In this document: one piece after another, positions 26,880 through 33,982 of the stretch
Numbering within the stretch: position 1 is the stretch's first letter
Layout of the letters: each line of letters opens with the position of its first letter
The notes under the pieces: generated by a model
Told to the model about the DNA's origin: nothing
Databases searched by the model: none
The model's input: only the letters and a program-made list of their open reading frames with translations
Translations under genes and position numbers: made by a program
IMG/VR virus record: IMGVR_UViG_3300011118_000011
Coordinates: 1-42,894 of that record
Direction: 5' to 3' (one strand)
DNA: 42,894 bases
From: a virus

Positions 26880-27020
26880 TTATTTGGTATCGTAAGTACC
26901 CCAATATTTATCGTTTATATGAACTTCTGCTTCTTCTTTATTCTCTTTAAAGTATATTGTAACTTTATCAGTACCTACCAACTTTTTAATGGCTTCTAAA
27001 ATATCTTCCCAATGTTCCAT
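26880..27020 (-). CDS. 46-aa cassette protein
   Basis: A 46-aa acidic protein begins MEHWEDILEAIKKLVG and ends INDKYWGTYDTK, with a clean helix followed by strands (KVTIYFKENKEEAEVHI). It fills the space between attC-like sites D and E exactly: the start is 14 nt after site D and the stop 10 nt before site E. Function unknown. Confidence 0.6.
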   Translation of the reverse strand: MEHWEDILEAIKKLVGTDKVTIYFKENKEEAEVHINDKYWGTYDTK

Positions 27021-27033
27021 AATTTTTAAAGAT

Positions 27034-27128
27034 TTACAACAAGCAATATAATTAATTGCCTATTAAGGTTTATACTAAATTTTAAAGTTTGCAGTATAGC
27101 AACTAATCATATTGCCGTACCGTTAGCC
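27034..27128 (-). repeat. attC-like site D
   Basis: In gene sense the site runs GGCTAAC (27122-27128) to GTTGTAA (27034-27040), 95 bp. Its arms pair as GGCAATATGATTAGTTGCTAT with the inverted GCAATATAATTAATTGCCTAT, with unpaired extra bases. It begins 5 nt after the stop of the 79-aa gene and ends 14 nt before the next start, as expected of an attC site. Confidence 0.6.
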
Positions 27129-27133
27129 ACAAT

Positions 27134-27373
27134 TTAATGTAGCATACTTTCAAGTGTGTAGTGTATATCAGTAAAAACTTCTTTGATATAACTTTCTGAA
27201 TGACCTTTGATGTGGACTAAAACATTTGAATTAATTGGGAATCTTTCAACCATCCAAACTCCGTCTATTTTTTCAATTGCTTTCATAATATCAGCCTGTT
27301 TTAGTCCAGCATTTGAATAATCTTCTGTGTGTAAAATCAAAGAAGTTTTTTTCGTATAAGTTAATTGTTTCAT
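27134..27373 (-). CDS. 79-aa cassette protein
   Basis: This 79-aa protein (MKQLTYTKKTSLILHTEDYS...) has an alpha/beta pattern with AIEKIDGVWMVERFPIN and VLVHIKGHSESYI, like small ferredoxin-like or regulatory folds. It lies between attC-like sites C and D, with its start 17 nt after site C. No homologue was recognised. The gene is one unit of the 26.4-27.9 kb cassette array. Confidence 0.6.
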   Translation of the reverse strand: MKQLTYTKKTSLILHTEDYSNAGLKQADIMKAIEKIDGVWMVERFPINSNVLVHIKGHSESYIKEVFTDIHYTLESMLH

Positions 27374-27389
27374 AATAATTAAAAACTGT

Positions 27390-27483
27390 GGCTAACACAC
27401 AATAAAGTGAATAGCCGATTAAACATTCGTGTTAATTTGAAGCCTATCAAGGTCGGCTACTCACCTTATTATAAACGTTAGCT
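27390..27483 (-). repeat. attC-like site C
   Basis: In gene sense the site runs AGCTAAC (27477-27483) to GTTAGCC (27390-27396), 94 bp. The outer arms match over nearly 30 bp: GCTAACACACAATAAAGTGA plus ATAGCCGA at 27391-27418 pairs with the inverse of 27453-27482 through a few bulges. It starts 4 nt after a stop codon and ends 17 nt before the next ATG. It is one of the clearest sites. Confidence 0.7.
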
Positions 27484-27487
27484 GCAA

Positions 27488-27865
27488 TTAAATTATAATT
27501 GCCATCGTACGCCTATGCTCGAAACATTCCTGCGTTTCAAGTTGGCATGTATTAGGGATAAAACTAACTGCTTTATTAAACCTAAGGCATTTGCCATAAT
27601 TAATCATCGCTTCCTTTTTATCAAACTGAAACTTCAGTTTATCAGCTTCACGCTTAACTATTTCGTACTTTTCTGGAAATCCTCTGCGTTTCCAATCTTC
27701 TGCCTTTTTATAAAGGTTATTTCTGATTATATTAAAATGGTTAAGCTGCCATCTATGGTGGTCATCAAGCGATTTTTTAAAACGCTCCAAATCCCGCTCC
27801 ATAAATTTACAATCATTGCAATTGCAGTCTATTAATTGTAATTCGTATCTACTTTCTTTATCCAT
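27488..27865 (-). CDS. Cys-rich small protein (cassette-borne)
   Basis: The ATG at 27865 is preferred over a TTG at 27904, giving 125 aa. The N-terminus holds CNCNDCKFM, a helical middle follows, and the C-terminus has GKCLRFNKAVSFIPNTCQ and ECFEHRR. The spaced Cys and His suggest a metal-binding knot. I recall similar short proteins in Bacteroidota phages. It ends 4 nt before attC-like site C. Confidence 0.65.
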   Translation of the reverse strand: MDKESRYELQLIDCNCNDCKFMERDLERFKKSLDDHHRWQLNHFNIIRNNLYKKAEDWKRRGFPEKYEIVKREADKLKFQFDKKEAMINYGKCLRFNKAVSFIPNTCQLETQECFEHRRTMAIII

Positions 27866-27906
27866 TCGCTCAAATTTTAATTTAACAGTTCGCTTCGCCA
27901 ACAAAA

Positions 27907-28056
27907 TTATTTACTTTTTTTTGACGTACTTCCTGTTGCTAATAATATAGCTACAATCAAGAATACAATAAATACTATTCCTATTGCCCGGCCTGCTGTG
28001 TCCCCTAACCTATTTAAAGGCTGTACCTGAATTAATATCTGTATAATTGTTGTCAT
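27907..28056 (-). CDS. Small membrane protein
   Basis: The start at 28056 (MTTIIQILIQVQPLN) avoids overlap with the gene upstream; a longer frame exists but is unlikely. It encodes 49 aa with one hydrophobic helix (AIGIVFIVFLIVAILLA) and a polar end (STSKKSK). It lies 10 bp after the 125-aa gene. Function unknown. Confidence 0.55.
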   Translation of the reverse strand: MTTIIQILIQVQPLNRLGDTAGRAIGIVFIVFLIVAILLATGSTSKKSK

Positions 28057-28066
28057 AATATCCAAT

Positions 28067-28444
28067 TTATAAATTATTCTTAAACCATTTCCAATTCGGG
28101 GCCCCCCATAATTCAGGGGAATTAACTTCTTCTTCTGACGGCATATAACCATATGTTATATTTTTAGTCATATTATCAATATACTTTTTATGTTTTTTCA
28201 TCCACGTATTTGCTTTAGATATTTGTCTTTTTGTTAAACTCATTTCTTTTTTGGTTTTACATTTTTTAACGCTAAATACATCAACAAATTCAAAACTATC
28301 TGTAGTTATCATATTCGTATCTGCATCGCAAATTCCAAATATGCGATATGTTCCATCTTTATTGGCAATCGTGTGAAATCCACGAAATACTTTACTTTTT
28401 GGTATGTTAATTTTTACTATTAATCCTTTTATTGTTTTTTCCAT
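28067..28444 (-). CDS. Hypothetical protein, 125 aa
   Basis: This soluble protein (MEKTIKGLIVKINIPKSKVF...) has a beta-rich N-terminal half (NKDGTYRIFGICDADTN) and a basic helical second half (KRQISKANTWMKKHKKYID) ending near PELWGAPNWKWF. No signal or membrane segment. It belongs to a run of co-directional small genes. I do not recognise the family. Confidence 0.6.
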   Translation of the reverse strand: MEKTIKGLIVKINIPKSKVFRGFHTIANKDGTYRIFGICDADTNMITTDSFEFVDVFSVKKCKTKKEMSLTKRQISKANTWMKKHKKYIDNMTKNITYGYMPSEEEVNSPELWGAPNWKWFKNNL

Positions 28445-28448
28445 CGCA

Positions 28449-28577
28449 TTATTTTTTCTTAATTAGTTTAATCACTAAATTAATTACCAATATTGGTATT
28501 CCAAATATTACTAAACATGATATAATTGAAAGTAGTATTATTAATAGCTGTATCATATTTATTAATAGCTTTATCAT
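28449..28577 (-). CDS. Tiny membrane protein
   Basis: A 42-aa ORF (MIKLLINMIQLLIILL...) consists almost entirely of two hydrophobic stretches and ends in KLIKKK. Its start overlaps the previous stop by 4 bp and its stop lies 4 nt before the next ATG, so it fits the operon well. Function unknown. Confidence 0.5.
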   Translation of the reverse strand: MIKLLINMIQLLIILLSIISCLVIFGIPILVINLVIKLIKKK

Positions 28578-28810
28578 ATTTTTAATTTTAAAATTGCTTC
28601 ATCTAATAACTTAGCCCTCTTTTCTTGATCTTCATTCATTTTTTGATATAAAGGATTATCACATGTTCCATCTGTTCCGGTACACCATTTAATATTACAA
28701 TTCTCTCTATATGCCATTAGTATTCTAAGCACATAATTTTTATCAGGCGTTGCATCTATATACATAATTGCCTGTTTATTGTTTAAATCTTTTAAAATAT
28801 TTTTATTCAT
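28574..28810 (-). CDS. Hypothetical protein, 78 aa
   Basis: The protein contains QAIMYIDATPDKNYVLRILM and a Cys-containing loop (CNIKWCTGTDGTCDNP) followed by a charged helix. The three Cys within 15 residues could bind metal. It overlaps both neighbours by 4 bp. The family is not recognised. Confidence 0.6.
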   Translation of the reverse strand: MNKNILKDLNNKQAIMYIDATPDKNYVLRILMAYRENCNIKWCTGTDGTCDNPLYQKMNEDQEKRAKLLDEAILKLKI

Positions 28811-29052
28811 TTCTTTAATATTTTATTTATTAATTTTTTATTCCAATTTATCCAGTCGTCTATGATTCCACTTAAATAAATAAATGTTATTCCAATACAA
28901 AATATAATTATATACATCCACATTGACATTTCGGCTATATATTCCGCTATTCTTGGGATATATTCATACATAATAAATGCTATTAACCACATTAGTACAA
29001 TACATATCAAAACTTCAATAATTTTAAATACTACTAATAATAATGTTTTCAT
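28807..29052 (-). CDS. Two-pass membrane protein
   Basis: This 81-aa protein has two hydrophobic helices (LLLVVFKIIEVLICIVLMWL, about 4-28; MWMYIIIFCIGITFIYL, about 46-66) and a basic C-terminus. It is one of several small membrane proteins in the early region. Overlaps the next gene by 4 bp. Function unknown. Confidence 0.6.
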   Translation of the reverse strand: MKTLLLVVFKIIEVLICIVLMWLIAFIMYEYIPRIAEYIAEMSMWMYIIIFCIGITFIYLSGIIDDWINWNKKLINKILKK

Positions 29053-29055
29053 AAT

Positions 29056-29250
29056 TTATTGTTTTTTATTAAATTCCTTTTCTGATTCTAAAAATTCCTC
29101 AGTATTTTTAGTTGTTGTCATCCATTTATCTTTCCAGTCTATATATAAACATAATAATTCTTCCGCTATTTCATAAGGGAGTATATTCTCATGTTCACTA
29201 TATGATCCATCCGAATTATCTATTCTTATTTTTACATTTGATACTATCAT
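29056..29250 (-). CDS. Hypothetical protein, 64 aa
   Basis: This small acidic protein (MIVSNVKIRIDNSDGSYSEH...) has a beta start and a helical end (ESEKEFNKKQ). It overlaps the upstream gene by 4 bp. No motif. Confidence 0.5.
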   Translation of the reverse strand: MIVSNVKIRIDNSDGSYSEHENILPYEIAEELLCLYIDWKDKWMTTTKNTEEFLESEKEFNKKQ

Positions 29251-29486
29251 TGTTTATAGTTTTTATCCATCAATCCATTATATGTCAATAGCCCTGCAAG
29301 TTCACTTATTTTAAGACTACCTGTATACATTGAACCTTTTTCTTTAAATATATACACTTCATAACATTCCCATTTTACAGGGACCATAACAGAACATTTA
29401 TCATTTTTAAACATATTAAAATCCGTTTTCTCAAATCCATTTTTTATAAGAAAATCTTCTATGTAATCTATTATTGCTGTTTTCAA
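29247..29486 (-). CDS. Hypothetical protein, 79 aa
   Basis: This protein (MKTAIIDYIEDFLIKNGFEK...) has a compact alpha/beta pattern with a conserved-looking GLLTYNGL near its end. It follows the nuclease-like gene after 34 bp and overlaps the next gene by 4 bp. I recognise no function. Confidence 0.55.
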   Translation of the reverse strand: MKTAIIDYIEDFLIKNGFEKTDFNMFKNDKCSVMVPVKWECYEVYIFKEKGSMYTGSLKISELAGLLTYNGLMDKNYKQ

Positions 29487-29520
29487 TTGTATATTTTAAT
29501 TATGTTATTTATTTCTTGCT

Positions 29521-29868
29521 TTATTTAATTAATCTAAATGTATAATCAGGGTACATAGCTTGTGCCAATCTCCATTTTATACGCCACAAATCTGTCTCAA
29601 ATCCTTTTATTTCTATATATTCAACATGCCCATCTGTATAATATACTTTAAAATCTATAAAATAATTCGTTATATGAATCCCGTTTACTGTAATATCTAT
29701 TTTATATTGCCTTTCCCATGATTTTACTTCTTTTGCTTTTATCTGCCAGTCTAATTGCCTTGCATAATTAGCTTCAAGAGTGCTATGATAAGTATATCCA
29801 TTATATGTTGCCTTTTTCGAATGATACTTATTTGGTTTCATATAACTATTTATAGCTTTGTTTTTCAT
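29521..29868 (-). CDS. DUF1064-type phage endonuclease-like protein
   Basis: This 115-aa protein shows the pattern of the DUF1064 family of phage proteins with a restriction-endonuclease-like (PD-(D/E)xK) fold. Visible parts are KYHSKKATYNGYTYHSTLEA near the N-terminus (Glu of the first helix), SWERQYKIDITV, YFIDFKVYYTDG with Asp, and EYIEIKGF with the E-x-K pair. Such proteins are thought to act as Holliday junction resolvases or structure-specific nucleases in replication. Activity is inferred from the family. Confidence 0.8.
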   Translation of the reverse strand: MKNKAINSYMKPNKYHSKKATYNGYTYHSTLEANYARQLDWQIKAKEVKSWERQYKIDITVNGIHITNYFIDFKVYYTDGHVEYIEIKGFETDLWRIKWRLAQAMYPDYTFRLIK

Positions 29869-29911
29869 TTTAAATGTTTATTCTATATTAATTTTCTTAA
29901 CCTCCTAATTG

Positions 29912-30079
29912 TCAAATATTTCTCCATGTCATAATTTCATCATAAAGCAGGTTTTTGTATTCTCGATTAAATACTGCTTTTTGTTGTAAATGACACCTAA
30001 TACATTTTCTCCTACGTGGTATACATTTAAAATTATACCTCCATTTATGACTATATATTTTACATATAATGTTACTCAT
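29912..30079 (-). CDS. Small Cys/His-containing basic protein
   Basis: A 55-aa protein begins MSNIICKIYSHKWRYNFKC. It has CIPRRRKCIRCHLQQ, a cluster of Cys and His suggesting a zinc knot, and a GHKWRY-like motif I associate with short phage proteins. Its start overlaps the end of the previous gene by 8 bp. Function unknown. Confidence 0.6.
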   Translation of the reverse strand: MSNIICKIYSHKWRYNFKCIPRRRKCIRCHLQQKAVFNREYKNLLYDEIMTWRNI

Positions 30080-30419
30080 TTGCTAGTTTTAAAAATCCGG
30101 TTTCTTTATCCCTCCTGTTTTCCCTTTCTATGGCGCTTTGTTTCATTTTAGGTTGTGGTTTTCCTTCCCGATGTTGTTGTGAGTGCTTGTGACATACTGT
30201 CCAATATTTACCTGTATTATCCCACGCCATACCCCCTGAACACCCTTCATTCTCACACCCTTCAACATCACACCATCCAAAATAAGGTTCATCTTCATCT
30301 TCATCTTCAATGGCATCCTCATACTTATTAAAGGCATCAAATATCTGCGCTTTGGTTATATTTCCATTTTCAAAGAAACTTTCTATCCTTTCTATAAATA
30401 TTTCTCTTTCTGTTTTCAT
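30072..30419 (-). CDS. Zinc-knot hypothetical protein conserved in Bacteroidota phages
   Basis: This 115-aa protein has an acidic helix (DEDEDEPYFGW) followed by Cys and His ligands (CDVEGCENEGCSGG, CHKHSQQHREG) and a basic end (KMKQSAIERENRRDKETG). I recall this layout as a recurring protein in phages of this group, of unknown role. The Cys/His spacing suggests one or two zinc sites. An internal frame at 30143-30340 is a shadow. Confidence 0.7.
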   Translation of the reverse strand: MKTEREIFIERIESFFENGNITKAQIFDAFNKYEDAIEDEDEDEPYFGWCDVEGCENEGCSGGMAWDNTGKYWTVCHKHSQQHREGKPQPKMKQSAIERENRRDKETGFLKLANE

Positions 30420-30421
30420 AA

Positions 30422-30694
30422 TTAATTAAAATTACTTATATATTGCTTAACTTGTTTTACAGCTTCAATCCATTTTTCTTTATTACTTTTATTTCGATAC
30501 CATACCGCAGCCATCTCATTATGATTATTGCCCCTATATATTTCTACTTTGCCATATTGAAATATTATTATTTGACTAAAGGTTTTTTCGTCTATTTTTA
30601 CAAATATTTCTGAATCCTCTTCCTGGCAATATGCATAAAATGGACAATCTACTTCTTTCTCTATACACTTTGTTGTTTGTAATAATATTTTCAT
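30422..30694 (-). CDS. Hypothetical protein, 90 aa
   Basis: This protein (MKILLQTTKCIEKEVDCPFY...) contains two or three Cys near the start (KCIEKEVDCPFYAYCQEE) and a helical end (WIEAVKQVKQYIS). It is 2 bp from the next gene. A small redox or metal role is possible but not shown. Confidence 0.55.
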   Translation of the reverse strand: MKILLQTTKCIEKEVDCPFYAYCQEEDSEIFVKIDEKTFSQIIIFQYGKVEIYRGNNHNEMAAVWYRNKSNKEKWIEAVKQVKQYISNFN

Positions 30695-30702
30695 AACTTA
30701 TT

Positions 30703-31155
30703 TTAAAACTTATAATAATACTTTTCAAGTAATTCCTTGCATTTTTTCTTTACATAATCAAGATTCCAATTATGTTTATAGCCATCTTTAAATCCATCTT
30801 CCCCTATTGACATCAATTCAACCTCTTGTGCAAAGTTACTAAAATCAGATTGCATTTCACTCATACAAATATTCTCATTAAGTAATTCCTCTATCTCGTA
30901 CCCATTTTGATAAAGCCACAAAACTGCTTTGCTATTGTCAAAATGAAGAACCATTCCGTCATTATTTATTCCCCCCCTGTAAGTTATTCCTACAATTGAC
31001 CTTCCTCCCATTGTTATTTTTTCACCATTTTCACACTTCACAGGTATAAATGATAATCTAATATTAGTATGGTCATCTCCCGGGTAAACAAAGTCTAATA
31101 TTTCATTTGCTTCTTCTATACTTAAATCCGTTATTGGTTTTCTTTTCATTATCAT
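30703..31155 (-). CDS. Hypothetical protein, 150 aa
   Basis: This soluble protein starts MIMKRKPITDLSIEEANEIL (the second Met, 6 nt further on, is also possible). It has a beta-rich middle (GRSIVGITYRGGINNDGMVL) and an acidic helix at the end. I know similar proteins only as phage hypotheticals. Its 5' end is partly duplicated at 32462-32523. No catalytic motif. Confidence 0.65.
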   Translation of the reverse strand: MIMKRKPITDLSIEEANEILDFVYPGDDHTNIRLSFIPVKCENGEKITMGGRSIVGITYRGGINNDGMVLHFDNSKAVLWLYQNGYEIEELLNENICMSEMQSDFSNFAQEVELMSIGEDGFKDGYKHNWNLDYVKKKCKELLEKYYYKF

Positions 31156-31166
31156 ATTAGTTACAG
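31122..31166. repeat. Direct repeat, copy 1 (5' end and leader of the 150-aa gene)
   Basis: Two exact blocks, 22 bp (31122-31143) and 19 bp (31148-31166), recur at 32462-32483 and 32505-32523 with a longer spacer. This copy spans the first codons and leader of an intact gene. Confidence 0.75.
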
Positions 31167-31216
31167 TTGTTAATTACTTATATAAAGTAGTTATAAACAA
31201 GCCGTCAAACGCACAA

Positions 31217-31283
31217 CCCAAAAAAGAACGGCCAGTTTATAACACGCAATATAAAAAATACTACGTCCGTTCTTTTAATCGGG
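31217..31283 (-). repeat. Hairpin K, degenerate attC-like site or terminator
   Basis: Arms CCCAAAAAAGAACGG (31217-31231) and the inverse of 31267-31283 pair over 11 bp or more, with a loop of about 35 nt. It lies after the 79-aa membrane protein gene. It has the size of the other boundary hairpins but no clear AAC/GTT boxes, so it may be a terminator instead. Confidence 0.4.
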
Positions 31284-31308
31284 GTCAGTGGTTTTCGGGG
31301 AATAAAAA

Positions 31309-31548
31309 TTATCTCAACCCCTCCGCCACGGAAAATACTAATCCTAACATACATGCACCCAACATCAATAGGCACAATGTCATTATTCCATCCATAACTA
31401 TATCGTCAAATCCACCACCTTCTATCATATATGGCATAAGTCCAACCGCATTAGCTGCTATTCCTAAAAGCCAAAACACACCTATTACTACACCAAATGC
31501 CGCTGCTATTATTAAAATAGCTAATAAAATTCTAGTAATTGCTTTCAT
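31309..31548 (-). CDS. Two-pass membrane protein, cassette region
   Basis: This 79-aa protein has two hydrophobic helices (about 4-30, ILLAILIIAAAFGVVIGVFW; about 52-75) and a Gly-rich loop (MIEGGGFDDIVMDG). The leader contains AATTTAGTAGAAACATTGAT, closely similar to the leader of the PAPS-reductase-like gene (starts at 42201). This is the kind of shared start seen after cassette boundaries. Function unknown. Confidence 0.6.
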   Translation of the reverse strand: MKAITRILLAILIIAAAFGVVIGVFWLLGIAANAVGLMPYMIEGGGFDDIVMDGIMTLCLLMLGACMLGLVFSVAEGLR

Positions 31549-31587
31549 AATTTTTATTTGTTCGTTTAATCAATGTTTCTACTAAAT

Positions 31588-31619
31588 TGTCGTACTTTTC
31601 ATATTGCCAACGTTAGGGC
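31588..31619 (-). repeat. Half attC-like site J
   Basis: The stop codon of the 143-aa gene lies within CCCTAACGTTGGCAATATG, which matches the first half of site D (CTAAC...GGCAATATG). The complementary half is missing, so this looks like a truncated boundary. Confidence 0.4.
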
Positions 31620-32044
31620 AAATGCTTATTCAGCTCTTGAGCTTCGTCTACAAGTTCATCAAGTTCCCTAATCATTTCCATTCCATCTTTAGAGTTTATG
31701 CTATAAATTCTGCCTTCTGGATATTTGTTATTCCACTCCGAAAAGCGTTTAATTAAAGCACTTACCCTAACATGCGGTATAGGTAATTTGCCATTTTTCA
31801 ATTTAGGTTCTGCGGTTTGCGCCGTAATTAAATTTTTTTTAGGTGCTTCTAAAAAATTAAGGCATTTACATTTAGAACAAACCCCGCCAGTATAATTAAT
31901 ACTATGCGATACTGAATGATATTTTCTCTTATGTCCACATTCACATACTTCATTGAGTTCTTTTTTTGTCTCTATTGCTTTAAGTTCTTTTGTGGCTTCC
32001 CATAAAAGCTTTTTTGCTTCTTTAATTTTTTCTTTTGGTGTCAT
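31613..32044 (-). CDS. Zinc-ribbon-like hypothetical protein
   Basis: This 143-aa protein has an N-terminal helix, then CECGHKRKYHS and CSKCKCLNF, two Cys/His clusters like a small zinc ribbon, and a helical C-terminus (ELDELVDEAQELNKHLP). It is between boundary hairpins H and J. Its leader has CTTAAATTGAAATAC, as in two other cassette genes. Role unknown; a nucleic-acid-binding knot is possible. Confidence 0.65.
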   Translation of the reverse strand: MTPKEKIKEAKKLLWEATKELKAIETKKELNEVCECGHKRKYHSVSHSINYTGGVCSKCKCLNFLEAPKKNLITAQTAEPKLKNGKLPIPHVRVSALIKRFSEWNNKYPEGRIYSINSKDGMEMIRELDELVDEAQELNKHLP

Positions 32045-32090
32045 ATAAAAAAATTTAATTACTGTTTTTGTATTTCAATTTAAGACCGAT

Positions 32091-32133
32091 GCTGTGCGAT
32101 GGGCAAACATACCCATACCGCCAGCCGTTATAG
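32091..32133 (-). repeat. attC-like site H
   Basis: A hairpin with centre TGGGCAAACATACCCA and outer arms GCTG/CAGC begins (in gene sense) with CTATAAC (32127-32133), 4 nt after the stop of the 53-aa gene. No canonical GTT box is visible at the other end. It is homologous to site I. Confidence 0.5.
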
Positions 32134-32137
32134 CCAA

Positions 32138-32299
32138 TTAAAGATGGTCTATTTCAATCTCAGTCCAGTCTATGCCATTTTTAATATACTTGTTTAAGTG
32201 TAAATCAAATACGGTCATGTCTTCGGCTAAATTATTTTCTACTGTAAACCATTGTGTAAAAAATGGCTCAAATCTCGGTGATGTTATTAAATATCTCAT
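32138..32299 (-). CDS. 53-aa conserved phage/cassette protein
   Basis: A 53-aa protein begins MRYLITSPRFEPFFTQWF and ends WTEIEIDHL. I recall this start and end (RYLIT, EPF, EI..DHL) as a recurrent short protein in Bacteroidota phages. Its stop is 4 nt before hairpin H, and its start 4 bp after the previous stop. Function unknown. Confidence 0.65.
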   Translation of the reverse strand: MRYLITSPRFEPFFTQWFTVENNLAEDMTVFDLHLNKYIKNGIDWTEIEIDHL

Positions 32300-32303
32300 A
32301 AGC

Positions 32304-32450
32304 TTAATTAACTGGTATAGTTAATTTTTTAACTAACCTATGTGCTTCAAAAACATAGTCATGCAATAATTCAACATTTCTACCTTTAATGCCCTTAATT
32401 TCATTTAGTGCCAATTCCAATTGTTCTTGTACTTTTTCTAATTCTGTCAT
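32304..32450 (-). CDS. 48-aa helical protein
   Basis: A 48-aa protein (MTELEKVQEQLELALNEIKG...) is almost wholly helical, with heptad-like Leu spacing and a C-terminal basic turn (RLVKKLTIPVN). It probably forms a coiled coil. It is translated with the 53-aa gene (4-bp gap). Function unknown. Confidence 0.55.
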   Translation of the reverse strand: MTELEKVQEQLELALNEIKGIKGRNVELLHDYVFEAHRLVKKLTIPVN

Positions 32451-32461
32451 AATATAGTGCT

Positions 32462-32523
32462 TTAAATCCGTTATTGGTTTTCTGTTATCATTTCTAATTA
32501 TTTAATTATCATATTAGTTACAG
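32462..32523. repeat. Direct repeat, copy 2 (gene-start remnant)
   Basis: This stretch repeats the leader and first codons of the 150-aa gene (31122-31166) but contains in-frame stops and a 17-nt longer spacer, so it no longer encodes that protein. It separates the 48-aa and 59-aa genes and looks like a scar of gene rearrangement. Confidence 0.7.
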
Positions 32524-32697
32524 CGGTAGAGGTTTTTGCCTCCACACTAAATCAATACTTTCGGCATTTATCCTTACTTCTTGTGCTGTATCGTGATTTA
32601 AAGCTATAACCTCTAAAAATCCATAAGATTTATATAATGAATTTCCAGTTACTTCAAAATATTTTTTACCTATTTTAACTATATTTCCTATTTCCAT
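32518..32697 (-). CDS. 59-aa hypothetical protein
   Basis: A 59-aa protein begins MEIGNIVKIGKKYFEVTGNS. It resembles a small beta-barrel (VIALNHDTAQEVRINAESID) and ends RQKPLPL. Its stop codon lies in the duplicated leader. It starts just after hairpin I with the shared leader CTTAATTTGAAATAC. No family known. Confidence 0.55.
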   Translation of the reverse strand: MEIGNIVKIGKKYFEVTGNSLYKSYGFLEVIALNHDTAQEVRINAESIDLVWRQKPLPL

Positions 32698-32744
32698 CGC
32701 ACTGTTTTTTTAAGTTAAGTATTTCAAATTAAGTTCAGTTTTAT

Positions 32745-32789
32745 GCGGTGGGCAAACATACCCATAACGCTGTCTGTTCGTCGTTAACT
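32745..32789 (-). repeat. attC-like site I
   Basis: Centre TGGGCAAACATACCCATAACGC is shared with site H, with the same flank TATTTCAA(A/T)TTAAG. In gene sense it begins with AGTTAAC (32783-32789), 36 nt after the stop of the 124-aa gene. Outer pairing is weaker than in site H. Confidence 0.45.
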
Positions 32790-32824
32790 ACACAAATGTA
32801 TATATATCTATTGATAATTGTAAA

Positions 32825-33199
32825 TCATCTCTGGTTTTTAGCATAACTTACTATTGTCCGTAAAAAATCAATCTGATGAACACATGTCCTGTTTATTCTA
32901 TCCAACCAATTTACTAAATAATTCTCTCTTTTACAATTACTTTCTATAAATTTTTTTAATATCATCGGCGATAAATCCAGTTGATCTTTTAACTTTTGAA
33001 TTATACTGTTATTGATCGCTTCATCTTGCCAATATTTAGCATCTGCCACCATCTTGCCACTTCGTGCTAAATACACAAGTAAATCATTACCACGTTCAAG
33101 AGCTTGCATCGGCTCTTCTGAGCATGTTATCGATAAATATTCGTCTATTTGTTTAGCTTCTTTTTCTAATTCATCTAAATTTTTAATATGGTCTAGCAT
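32825..33199 (-). CDS. Conserved phage hypothetical protein
   Basis: This 124-aa helical protein contains LLVYLARSGKMVADAKYWQD and NWLDRINRTCVHQIDFLRTI. I recall this combination (RSGK.VADAKYW, NW.DRINR..HQID) from hypothetical proteins near phage replication genes in this phylum. It precedes hairpin I. Function unknown. Confidence 0.65.
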   Translation of the reverse strand: MLDHIKNLDELEKEAKQIDEYLSITCSEEPMQALERGNDLLVYLARSGKMVADAKYWQDEAINNSIIQKLKDQLDLSPMILKKFIESNCKRENYLVNWLDRINRTCVHQIDFLRTIVSYAKNQR

Positions 33200-33238
33200 T
33201 TAAAATAATTTTAATTGTTGTTTATGAATTTTTATTCT

Positions 33239-33562
33239 TTATTCAAACAATTCTCTTATGATTTTTTTGTCATTTTCATTTTCATGTATTCTGTGCAATT
33301 CAGTTTCATACAATATTTCAATGAGATTAATAATAGCAGACAACCTTTTTAAATAAAATTGTTGCTCCTTAATATTTTTTTCAGCATTACCCCCAACAGC
33401 ATAAACCATTACGGAAGCTGATTGATTCATGCTTATTTTTTCCTTAATTGTGTTTTCAAATTCTCGTAAATAAGGTAAATCTATAAATAACTTAGCAGCT
33501 TCTTGTAGAACTGGTATAATTTTATCTGCTATTTCTTGTGATTTTTCAATTGATTTTTCCAT
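33239..33562 (-). CDS. Hypothetical protein, 107 aa
   Basis: This protein (MEKSIEKSQEIADKIIPVLQ...) has an N-terminal amphipathic helix, a Gly-containing loop (VYAVGGNAEKNIKEQ) and a helical C-terminus. It is in the replication gene neighbourhood. No recognised family. Confidence 0.55.
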   Translation of the reverse strand: MEKSIEKSQEIADKIIPVLQEAAKLFIDLPYLREFENTIKEKISMNQSASVMVYAVGGNAEKNIKEQQFYLKRLSAIINLIEILYETELHRIHENENDKKIIRELFE

Positions 33563-33615
33563 TTTATTTGTTTTTATTTCTATTAACTACAATAGTATTC
33601 TTTATATCCCTGAAC

Positions 33616-33975
33616 TTATTGATTAATTTCGCTTAAATCATACCAATACATTTTATCTTTAACTTTAATTTTTTTATATTCCTTCCACACTTTAATGCCC
33701 CATTCGCTCACTTTTTTGCACATGGCTTCGTAATTATATAACTTTACTAATTTATCAAAACTAATAAAATCCGCAATAGTAGGTATTGGATATTTACAAT
33801 TATCAATTACATTATTAACAGAATCTATTAATCTTTTATCATTAAAATTACACTCTTTTAAACGATCTGTTAATATATCATAAAATTCAACCGGAATACC
33901 TGGAAATGCTTTTTTAAGTCGGCTAACCTGTTTTAAAACACATTCTGTGGTCAATTCACCTGAATAAATAGACAT
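33616..33975 (-). CDS. Replication-neighbour hypothetical protein
   Basis: Start at 33975 (MSIYSGELTTECV) avoids an 83-bp overlap with the replication gene. The longer ORF from 34065 is possible. The product contains LKKAFPGIPVEFYDILTDRL and VIDNCKYPIPTIADFISFDK, motifs I have seen in proteins encoded right after replication initiators in Bacteroidota phages. It probably assists initiation or helicase loading; this is an inference. Confidence 0.6.
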   Translation of the reverse strand: MSIYSGELTTECVLKQVSRLKKAFPGIPVEFYDILTDRLKECNFNDKRLIDSVNNVIDNCKYPIPTIADFISFDKLVKLYNYEAMCKKVSEWGIKVWKEYKKIKVKDKMYWYDLSEINQ

Positions 33976-33982
33976 CTCATAT

